Origin: Peterkaempfera bronchialis
GTDB lineage: Bacteria > Actinomycetota > Actinomycetes > Streptomycetales > Streptomycetaceae
DNA: 64,000 nucleotides
NCBI RefSeq assembly: GCF_003258605.2
Contig: NZ_CP031264.1
Coordinates: 4,340,001 to 4,404,000, forward strand
Direction of reading: 5' to 3'
This document shows positions 35,764 to 42,694 of this stretch, in pieces (position 1 is the stretch's first letter; each line of letters begins with the position of its first letter). The translations under genes were made by a program, and so were the position numbers. The notes below the pieces were generated by a model, which was not told where the DNA came from, did not search any database, and worked only from the letters and a program-made list of their open reading frames with translations.

Positions 35764-36900
35764 TCAGCCCTGGGTGTCGCGCGGCTCCGGGATGGTGGTG
35801 CCGGGCACCTCGATGGTGGCGAGCGCCGGGTCGAGGACGACCTCCTTGCCGGAGGTGATGGTGGGCTCCTCGGGGAAGTGGCAGGCCGTCAGGTGGCCCT
35901 CCTGGTTGCCGGAGAGCCGGACCAGCGGCGGCTCCTCCGTGGCGCACTTCTCCTGGGCCTTCCAGCACCGGGTGCGGAAGCGGCAGCCGGACGGCGGGTT
36001 GATCGGGGACGGGACGTCGCCGGCCAGGCGGATGCGCTCGCGGTGGTCGTCCGGGTCCGCCTCGGGGGCGGCGGAGAGCAGGGCGTGGGTGTAGGGGTGC
36101 CGGGGGCGCTCGTACAGCGACGCGCGGTCGGCGATCTCCACGATCTTGCCCAGGTACATCACCGCGACCCGCTGCGAGAAGTGGCGCACGATCGCCAGGT
36201 CGTGGGCGATGAAGAGGAAGGCGATGCCGAGGTCCTTCTGCAACTGCTGGAGCAGGTTGACGACCTGGGCCTGGATGGAGACGTCCAGCGCGGAGACCGG
36301 CTCGTCGGCGACGATCAGCTTGGGCTCCAGGGAGAGCGCCCGGGCCACGCCGATGCGCTGCCGCTGGCCGCCGGAGAACTCGTGCGGGAAGCGGTTGTAG
36401 TGCTCCGGGTTGAGGCCCACGGTCTCCAGCAGCTCCTGCACCCGCTTCTGGATGCCGCCGGCCGGCTTGATGCCGTTGATCTCCATCGGGGCGCCGATGA
36501 TGGCGCCGACGGTCTGCCGGGGGTTGAGCGAGGAGTACGGGTCCTGGAAGATCATCTGGATTTCGGACCGGATCGGCGCGAGATCCTTGCGGGAGGCATG
36601 GGAGATGTCCTGGCCCGCGTAGGTGATCGTGCCGCCGGTGGGCTCCAGCAGCCGGGTGACCAGGCGGCCGGTGGTCGACTTGCCGCAGCCGGACTCGCCG
36701 ACCAGGCCGACCGCCTCACCGGCGGAGACGGTGAGGTCGATGCCGTCCACCGCGTGGACCGCGCCCACCTGCCGCTTGAAGAGCAGGCCGTCGGTGACCG
36801 GGAAGTGCTTCTCCAGACCGGAGAGCTGGAGCAGCGGCTCCCCCGCCGGGGTGGCCGGGGACGGGCCGTCGGCCTTGCTGAGGGTCAGCTGATCGTTCAC
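35764..36900 (-). CDS. bldKE: Oligopeptide ABC ATPase, OppF type (BldKE-like)
   Basis: 378 residues from GTG 36900. Walker [13 protein letters not shown]-loop [14 protein letters not shown], signature [17 protein letters not shown], Walker [15 protein letters not shown], His-loop [13 protein letters not shown]-terminal [16 protein letters not shown] 30-residue tail ([18 protein letters not shown] and following) extends beyond the usual end. Last gene of a minus-strand set ordered permease, binding protein, permease, ATPase, ATPase, the gene order of bldKABCDE in S. coelicolor. The Bld assignment rests on that order and on genus context. Confidence 0.85.
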   Translation of the reverse strand: MNDQLTLSKADGPSPATPAGEPLLQLSGLEKHFPVTDGLLFKRQVGAVHAVDGIDLTVSAGEAVGLVGESGCGKSTTGRLVTRLLEPTGGTITYAGQDISHASRKDLAPIRSEIQMIFQDPYSSLNPRQTVGAIIGAPMEINGIKPAGGIQKRVQELLETVGLNPEHYNRFPHEFSGGQRQRIGVARALSLEPKLIVADEPVSALDVSIQAQVVNLLQQLQKDLGIAFLFIAHDLAIVRHFSQRVAVMYLGKIVEIADRASLYERPRHPYTHALLSAAPEADPDDHRERIRLAGDVPSPINPPSGCRFRTRCWKAQEKCATEEPPLVRLSGNQEGHLTACHFPEEPTITSGKEVVLDPALATIEVPGTTIPEPRDTQG

Positions 36901-36933
36901 TTTGTTCGCCCCAAGGTGACGGTTGAAGGGTCC

Positions 36934-38001
36934 TCAGCCGAGCCGCGGCTGGATCTGGTCGATGAAGATGTCCTGCTTCTGCCCGAGGGAGAGGTGGCAG
37001 GCCGAGCCGTGGCCGGTCTCCGGGGAGATCAGGGGCCGCTCGGTGGTGCAGCGGTCGCCGAGCACCTTCTCCCGGTAGTCGCAGCGCGGGTTGAAGGGGC
37101 AGCCGGACGGCACATTGATCAGGCTGGGCGGGGTGCCCCGGACCGGTCGCAGCGGCACGTCCACCGACCCGCTGAGGCTCGGCATCGAGGACAGCAGACC
37201 CCAGGTGTACGGGTGCTGCGGGGACTTGAGCACCTCGCGGACGGTGCCGCGCTCGACGGCGCGGCCCGCGTACATCACCATCACATTGTGCGCGGTGCTG
37301 GCGACCACGCCGAGGTCATGGGTGATCAGGATGATCGCGGTGCCCATGTCCTGCTGGAGGTCCTTCAGCAGGTCCAGGATCTGCGCCTGGACCGTCACGT
37401 CCAGGGCGGTGGTCGGCTCGTCCGCGATCAGCAGGTCGGGGTCGCAGACCAGCGCCATGGCGATCATCGCGCGCTGGCGCATACCGCCGGAGAACTGGTG
37501 CGGGTAGTCGTCGACGCGGGTCTGCGGCTGCGGGATGCCCACCTTGGTGAGCATCTCGATGGACCGGTCCCGGGCCTCCTTCTTGCTCGCCCCGGTGTGC
37601 TTGCGGTAGGTCTCGCCGATCTGCCGGCCGATGGTGTGGTACGGCGACAGCGCGGTCAGCGGGTCCTGGAAGATCATCGACATGGTGTTGCCGCGGAGCT
37701 TCTCCAGGGTGCGCCGGGGGGCGCCCACCAGCTCCTGCCCGGCCAGGTCGATGGAGCCGCTGATCTCGGTCGACTCGGGGTTGTGCAGGCCGAGGACGGC
37801 CAGGTTGGTGACCGACTTGCCGGAGCCGGACTCGCCGACGATGCCGAGGGTGGTGCCCTTCTCCAGGTCGAAGGAGAGGCCGTCCACGGCCCGCACCACG
37901 CCGTCCTCGGTGCTGAAGCGCACATGCAGGTCGCGGACGGAGAGGAAGGGCGCACCCCCGGACGGCGCGGGGGCCTCCTCGGGCTTGGCCAGGGTGGTCA
38001 T
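36934..38001 (-). CDS. bldKD: Oligopeptide ABC ATPase, OppD type (BldKD-like)
   Basis: 355 residues, ATG 38001. Walker [13 protein letters not shown]-loop [17 protein letters not shown], signature [16 protein letters not shown], Walker [15 protein letters not shown], His-loop [12 protein letters not shown]-terminal [18 protein letters not shown] extension. It pairs with the downstream OppF-type ATPase, 33 bases away. Differs clearly from the operon A and B ATPases, so this is a separate transporter lineage. Confidence 0.87.
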   Translation of the reverse strand: MTTLAKPEEAPAPSGGAPFLSVRDLHVRFSTEDGVVRAVDGLSFDLEKGTTLGIVGESGSGKSVTNLAVLGLHNPESTEISGSIDLAGQELVGAPRRTLEKLRGNTMSMIFQDPLTALSPYHTIGRQIGETYRKHTGASKKEARDRSIEMLTKVGIPQPQTRVDDYPHQFSGGMRQRAMIAMALVCDPDLLIADEPTTALDVTVQAQILDLLKDLQQDMGTAIILITHDLGVVASTAHNVMVMYAGRAVERGTVREVLKSPQHPYTWGLLSSMPSLSGSVDVPLRPVRGTPPSLINVPSGCPFNPRCDYREKVLGDRCTTERPLISPETGHGSACHLSLGQKQDIFIDQIQPRLG

Positions 38002-38068
38002 GGACGGGGCTCCTCGGTGCGGTGCTGAAGGTCGGTTCGGTGTCGGCGGATCGGGGGCGGGCCGGGAG

Positions 38069-39046
38069 TCAGGCCAGCCGGACGCGCGGGTCGATGACCG
38101 CGTAGGCGGCGTCCACGATGATGTTGAAGACCACGATCAGGGCGGCGGCGACCAGGGTGACACCGACCAGCATCCCCAGGTCGGACTGCTGCACCGAGTC
38201 GATCGCGAGCCGTCCGATGCCCTGGAGGCCGAAGGTGGTCTCGGTGATGATCGCACCGCCGAGCAGGGCGCCGAGGTCCACACCGAAGATGGTGATGATG
38301 GGGCCCATGGCACCGCGCCATGCATACCTGAGGAAGACCGAGGTACCGGACATGCCCTTGGCGCGCGCCGTCCGGACGTAGTCCTCGGAGAGCTGCTCGA
38401 CCATGGAGGAGCGCGTCATACGGGTGTAGTTGGCGGTCCAGATCAGGGAGAGGACGATCCAGGGGACGAGCAGTCCGCCGAACCAGCCGATGGGGTCCTC
38501 GGTGAACGGCACATAGTGCGGCTGGTCCAGCCAGTCGGTGCTGTAGACCAGCAGGTACAGGGCGAGCGGGCCGACGAAGTAGATCTGCATCGCGGAGGCC
38601 AGCAGCGAGGCCGAGCTGGCGATCTTGTCGGTGGCCTTGCCCTGCTTCCAGGCGGCCAGCATGCCGGTGCCGATGCCGAAGATGAGGAAGACCACGGCGG
38701 AGCCGATGGTCAGCGAGACCGTGGTGGGGAAGCGGTCCAGGATGGTCGTGGTGACCATCTCCTGCTTGACGTACGAGTAGCCGAGGCAGGGGAACTCGCA
38801 GTGGCCCGTGGGGAAGTCGCGGCCCGCGAAGATGCCCACCAGCCAGTGGAAGTACTGCTCCGGCACCGACTGGTCGAAGCCCATGGTGTGCTTGATGACC
38901 GCGAGGTTCTCCGGCGGGCAGATCTTGCCGCAGAAGAGTCGGGCCGGCTCGGACGGGAGGGCGAAGAAGAGCCCGAAGGTGATGGCGCTGATGATCAGCA
39001 GGATGACGAGCGCGCCAAGCGATCGTCGGATGAGAAAACGGAGCAT
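38069..39046 (-). CDS. bldKC: Oligopeptide ABC permease, OppB type (BldKC-like)
   Basis: 325 residues, ATG 39046. MLRFLIRRSLGALVILLIIS first helix, a large extracytoplasmic loop with paired Cys (LFCGKICPPENLAV and CEFPCLGYSY), and six transmembrane segments. Coupling loop DYVRTARAKGMSGTSVFLRY; C-terminal VDAAYAVIDPRVRLA. The extra Cys-containing loop distinguishes it from the operon A and B permeases. Separated from the binding-protein gene by 119 bases holding a strong hairpin. Confidence 0.87.
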   Translation of the reverse strand: MLRFLIRRSLGALVILLIISAITFGLFFALPSEPARLFCGKICPPENLAVIKHTMGFDQSVPEQYFHWLVGIFAGRDFPTGHCEFPCLGYSYVKQEMVTTTILDRFPTTVSLTIGSAVVFLIFGIGTGMLAAWKQGKATDKIASSASLLASAMQIYFVGPLALYLLVYSTDWLDQPHYVPFTEDPIGWFGGLLVPWIVLSLIWTANYTRMTRSSMVEQLSEDYVRTARAKGMSGTSVFLRYAWRGAMGPIITIFGVDLGALLGGAIITETTFGLQGIGRLAIDSVQQSDLGMLVGVTLVAAALIVVFNIIVDAAYAVIDPRVRLA

Positions 39047-39118
39047 GGCGGAGGGTCTCTCCTGATCGGGCGCCGTCGGTGGTCGGGCGGTGCGTGGGGG
39101 ATGGCCGGGCAGGGTGGC

Positions 39119-39154
39119 GGCGGTGGGTCACCGGGGAGCCGGTGACCCACCGCC
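39119..39154 (-). terminator. Intercistronic hairpin after binding-protein gene (operon C)
   Basis: Perfect 16-base stem (39119-39134 with 39139-39154), GGAG loop, 12 bases past the lipoprotein stop. Same position as the hairpin in operon A, suggesting attenuation that favours the binding protein. Confidence 0.7.
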
Positions 39155-39165
39155 CGACTGCCGTC

Positions 39166-40959
39166 CTACTTGATGAAGACGTTCAGCGGGGACTGCTCAC
39201 CGGACAGCGGGTCGAACTCCACGCCGCCCAGGCCCGAGCCGTACAGGCCCAGGTACTTGTCGTAGATGTAGGGGATCGACGCGGCCTGCTCGTTGATCTG
39301 CTTGTCGATCGCAGCCCATGCCTTGCCCTGCTCGGCGGCGTCGGCGATCTTCGCGGCGTCGTCCATCGCCTTGTCGATGGCCTTGTCCGCGAAGTGCGCG
39401 TAGTTCGAGGCCAGGTCGCCGATCTGGCGGCCGTCCCACACCGGCTGGAGGGCGGTCTGACCGGTCGGCCAGTCGGCGCCCCAGCCACCCCAGTACACGT
39501 CGTAGCTGTTGTTCAGCTTGCCGGTCTGGTCGTAGTAGTTCTTCGGGTCCAGCGGCTTGGAGACGAACTTGAAGCCGGCCTTCTCCAGCGCCTGCCGGAT
39601 GACCTCGGTGACCTTCTGCTGGGTCGGCGTGTTGTTGTACGCGTAGACGATGGTCTGGCCGGTCTTGCCCGCCTGCTCCAGCAGCTTCTTGGCCGCCTCG
39701 GGGTCGCCCTCGGGCTTCTGGAGCTTGCCGTAGACGTCGAACTGCTCGTAGCCCAGGACGGTCGGGCTCATCATGGTGGTGGCGAAGTCACCCGCCGTCG
39801 GGCCGCCCTCGGCCAGCCGGATCTGCTGCAGCGGGAAGGCCGTGATCAGCGCCTTGCGGACGTTGACGTCGGAGATCCGGGTGTTGTTGATGTAGTAGTA
39901 GTCGACGTACGGGGTCAGGCCCTGAAGCAGACGGGGCTTGAGCGAGGCGTTGCCGAGAACCTCGGTGATCTTCGTCGGCTCGACGCCGTTGTGGAAGGTC
40001 ATCGTGGTCTTGTCGGTGCCGTTGTCCGCGATGAAGCGGTTGGTCGACTCCTCGGCCTGGACGCCGAACTGCATGTGCCACTTGTCCGGGAAGGCGTTCC
40101 GGATCGGGTCCGTCTTCGGGTCCCAGTTGGGGTTGCGCTCCAGGTCCAGGGACTTGTCGGTGATGTGGCTGGAGATCTTGTACGGGCCGGAGGAGAACGG
40201 CTTCTTGTCGTAGGCCTCCTTGGTGTCGTGGGCCTTGGGCACGACACCGTAGCCGGTCATCGCCAGGGTGAAGTTGGCGTCCGGGTGGGCCTCCTTGAAC
40301 TTGAAGACCACGGTCTTCTTGTCAGGAGTCTCGACCGCGCCGAGCGACTTGCCCTTGTAGGGGCCCTCGTAGACCTTCTGGTACTCGTTGCCCGACAGCC
40401 ACTGCTGGATGTACTTGGGGCCCTCCTGGATGAAGGGGGCGTACAGCCGCTCAATGGAGTACTTGATGTCGTCGGAGGTGATGGCAGAGCCGTCCTCCCA
40501 CTTCAGGCCGTCCTTGAGGGTGAACGTCCAGGTCTTGCCGCCGTCGCTGGTGGTACCGGTGTCGGTCGCCAGGTCGCCGACCAGCTTGGTGCCGTCGGGG
40601 GTCTTCTTGTACCCCGTCAGCTGACGGGTGAAGAGCAGCGAGACCGTGGAGTTGTAGTTCATGTAGATACGGCCGGGATCGAGGTGCGAGAAGTCATCGC
40701 GGTCGATCATGGTGACCGTGCCGCCGGCCTTCGAACCCTCCGGCGCCAGGGCGGGGCCGTTGGAGTCCTCGGCGGTGCCCACGCTGATGCTGGTGGCGAC
40801 GGGAGCGGCCGGGGCCGAGGCGGAGGCGGAGGAGGAACCGCCGGCGCTGGGCTTGCTGCCGTCGCTGTTGGTGTGGCCGCTGGAGCAGGCAGCGGTCATG
40901 GTGAGCGCCCCGGAGACGAGGATCGCGGCTGCGAGGTGCCGCTTTCTGCGAGTGGTCAT
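39166..40959 (-). CDS. bldKB: Oligopeptide-binding lipoprotein (BldKB-like)
   Basis: 597 residues, ATG 40959. The signal peptide ends LTMTAAC then SSGHTNSDG (lipobox TAAC), followed by a Ser/Ala-rich tether of about 30 residues. SBP_bac_5 body: DRDDFSHLDPGRIYMNYNST, TFTLKDGLKWEDGSAITSDD, SSGPYKISSH, SDVNVRKALITAFPL, WPTGQTALQPVWDGRQ. It should bind an extracellular oligopeptide. In S. coelicolor BldKB is the receptor of the permease whose loss blocks aerial hyphae; gene order and size agree. The ligand cannot be read from sequence. Confidence 0.8.
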   Translation of the reverse strand: MTTRRKRHLAAAILVSGALTMTAACSSGHTNSDGSKPSAGGSSSASASAPAAPVATSISVGTAEDSNGPALAPEGSKAGGTVTMIDRDDFSHLDPGRIYMNYNSTVSLLFTRQLTGYKKTPDGTKLVGDLATDTGTTSDGGKTWTFTLKDGLKWEDGSAITSDDIKYSIERLYAPFIQEGPKYIQQWLSGNEYQKVYEGPYKGKSLGAVETPDKKTVVFKFKEAHPDANFTLAMTGYGVVPKAHDTKEAYDKKPFSSGPYKISSHITDKSLDLERNPNWDPKTDPIRNAFPDKWHMQFGVQAEESTNRFIADNGTDKTTMTFHNGVEPTKITEVLGNASLKPRLLQGLTPYVDYYYINNTRISDVNVRKALITAFPLQQIRLAEGGPTAGDFATTMMSPTVLGYEQFDVYGKLQKPEGDPEAAKKLLEQAGKTGQTIVYAYNNTPTQQKVTEVIRQALEKAGFKFVSKPLDPKNYYDQTGKLNNSYDVYWGGWGADWPTGQTALQPVWDGRQIGDLASNYAHFADKAIDKAMDDAAKIADAAEQGKAWAAIDKQINEQAASIPYIYDKYLGLYGSGLGGVEFDPLSGEQSPLNVFIK

Positions 40960-41045
40960 GGATGCCCTGTCCTGTGTGACGGAGTTGATCTTGCCGTGGT
41001 GCCCGGGGCGGGCGAAACGATCCCCCCGGAGTGCGAACGCGCTGG

Positions 41046-42074
41046 TCAGCGCTTGGTCTTCGGGTCGAATGCGTCCCGGACCGAGTCCCCCAGCAGGTTG
41101 AAGGCGAGCACGAAGATCACCATCGCTACGCCGGGGAAGATCAGAAAGGTGATGTCCTCACGGTAGAAACTGGCCGCATCGGCGATCATGCGGCCCCAGT
41201 CCGGGGTCGGTTCGGTGACACCGACGCCGAGGTAGGAGAGGCCGGCCTCGGCGGTGACGAAGCCCGGAAGAGCCAGCGTGGACTGCACCAGGATGGGCGT
41301 CCACAGGTTGGGCAGCAGCTCCTTGAAGATGATCCGCATCGGGGAGGCGCCGGTCACCCGGGCGGCTTCCACGAACTCCCGCTCGCGCAGGGAGAGGGCC
41401 ACGGCCCGCAGGATGCGCGCCAGTCCCATCCAGCCCAGCGCCGAGAGCACGATCATCACGGTGACGGTGCGCAGCCATACCGGGGTCGACTCGTCGGGCG
41501 AGACGAAGAGCGAGTCCACTACGGGGACCAGGGCGATGAAGAAGATCTGGGACGGGAACGACAGCAGGATGTCGATGCCGCGGCCGATGAAGTAGTCGGT
41601 CTTGCCGCCGGCGTAGCCCGCGATGATGCCGACCAGAATGCCCAGGAACGTGGTGGCGACCGTGGCCACCACCGCGATCAGCAGCGAGGTGCGGATGCCG
41701 TAGATCAGCTGGGTGAAGATGTCGCGGCCCAGCTGCGGCTCGATGCCGAACCAGTACTCGCCGCTCATACCGCCGTTGGGACCGGTGGGCAGACCGGTGT
41801 CGGTGAGCATGCCGGGGGTGTTCTGCCCGTACAGCTCGGTCGGGTTCTTGCCGTACAGCGCCGAGATCAGCGGTGCGCAGGCGGCAATCAGCAGGAAGAG
41901 GATCACAATCGCGGCACACACCACGCCGGTCCGGTCGCGGAGGAAGCGACGCCACATGATCTGGCCGGGAGAGCGGCCCTTGAGCTCCGGTGCCGCAGGC
42001 AGGGTGACTGCCTCGGCGGGGCCGGCCGAACCGATGATCTCGGTTTCGGCCTGCGCCTGAGTGGGGTTGGTCAT
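41046..42074 (-). CDS. bldKA: Oligopeptide ABC permease, OppC type (BldKA-like)
   Basis: 342 residues from ATG 42074, with GGGAG 11 bases upstream; the frame is open to 42140 without a better start. An N-terminal cytoplasmic 40 residues precede IMWRRFLRDRTGVVCAAIVI. Motifs YGIRTSLLIAVVATVATTF, GIDILLSFPSQIFFIALVPV, coupling loop FVEAARVTGASPMRIIFKEL, C-terminal NLLGDSVRDAFDPKTKR. First gene of the minus-strand operon; the permease-first order matches bldK and differs from operons A and B, where the binding protein comes first. Confidence 0.85.
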   Translation of the reverse strand: MTNPTQAQAETEIIGSAGPAEAVTLPAAPELKGRSPGQIMWRRFLRDRTGVVCAAIVILFLLIAACAPLISALYGKNPTELYGQNTPGMLTDTGLPTGPNGGMSGEYWFGIEPQLGRDIFTQLIYGIRTSLLIAVVATVATTFLGILVGIIAGYAGGKTDYFIGRGIDILLSFPSQIFFIALVPVVDSLFVSPDESTPVWLRTVTVMIVLSALGWMGLARILRAVALSLREREFVEAARVTGASPMRIIFKELLPNLWTPILVQSTLALPGFVTAEAGLSYLGVGVTEPTPDWGRMIADAASFYREDITFLIFPGVAMVIFVLAFNLLGDSVRDAFDPKTKR

Positions 42075-42130
42075 GGTGCGAAAGCTCCCGCTCGGGGTGT
42101 GTGCGGCCGCAAGAAGTGTTTGACGAACGG

Positions 42131-42159
42131 ACTCTGGCAAGTCGTTTATCGAACGTCAA
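42131..42159 (-). promoter_or_regulatory. Candidate promoter of the bldK-like operon
   Basis: On the minus strand TTGACG (42159-42154) and CAGAGT (42136-42131) are 17 bases apart, giving a leader of about 50 bases before the ATG at 42074. Confidence 0.4.
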
Positions 42160-42232
42160 GTAGCTGTACGCATTACCGCCGGGCGACGGGGCATCGTTTT
42201 GGAAGATCGATCAGGTTGTGGCCATAAAGAGG

Positions 42233-42262
42233 TTGACACCCCGTCAGTGAAACGGGCATAAG
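42233..42262 (+). promoter_or_regulatory. Candidate plus-strand promoter without a downstream gene
   Basis: A perfect TTGACA (42233-42238) and CATAAG (42257-42262), 18 bases apart, point rightward into 400 bases of non-coding DNA that ends in a hairpin (42646-42676). Confidence 0.3.
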
Positions 42263-42419
42263 TGTCCAAAGTGCCCAAAGGGTCGTTCACAATCCCGAAA
42301 CACGGTCGACATGGTCCCGCTATGCGGACGAGCGGAGCTGGGAGCGATGTTGACGCGCACTCCCTCGAAGGAGTGTCCGTTCTGCCGCTACCGATACTTT
42401 TGGGCGGGGTCGGGGGAGT

Positions 42420-42434
42420 GTCCGATTATCGGAC
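42420..42434. promoter_or_regulatory. Putative operator, perfect 15-base palindrome
   Basis: GTCCGATTATCGGAC (7+1+7) in the AT-richer spacer upstream of the bldK-like operon; GTGTCC recurs at about 42262, 42376 and 42418. Binding protein unknown. Confidence 0.4.
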
Positions 42435-42645
42435 GGTTCATGGGTGGCCAAAACTCGCCATGACGGTAAGTCGCCAGCCGTTCCGGTGATTGCCGGGTGT
42501 TTCCGAGGCGTGTGTGGGCAGCTATTAACATCTCGGCGATCCGCTATCGGGGCCGGGTATTGTGAAGGTCATTCTTGGGGGCTGTGCAATTTGGTCCGGG
42601 CGGGCTGGTTGACGGGGTTGTCGTTGACGTGTGCACACCAAAACT

Positions 42646-42676
42646 AGGCCGGGTCCTGATGTTCAGGACCCGGCCT
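42646..42676. terminator. Terminator after the proline-rich membrane protein gene
   Basis: Perfect 14-base stem (42646-42659 with 42663-42676), 3-base loop, 18 bases past the minus-strand stop at 42695. Confidence 0.8.
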
Positions 42677-42694
42677 CGTGGTGCTGGGGAGAGG

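Larger units (their letters stand above)
42075..42694. other. Long regulatory spacer upstream of the bldK-like operon
   Basis: 620 bases without a supported protein gene, less GC-rich than the flanks and without codon periodicity. It holds the promoters, palindrome and terminator listed separately. A small regulatory RNA on the plus strand is possible but unproven. Confidence 0.5.

Noticed and set aside
42262-42489. 75-codon plus-strand frame in the bldK spacer
   Set aside because: No ribosome-binding site, no codon bias and it spans the palindrome; more likely non-coding.
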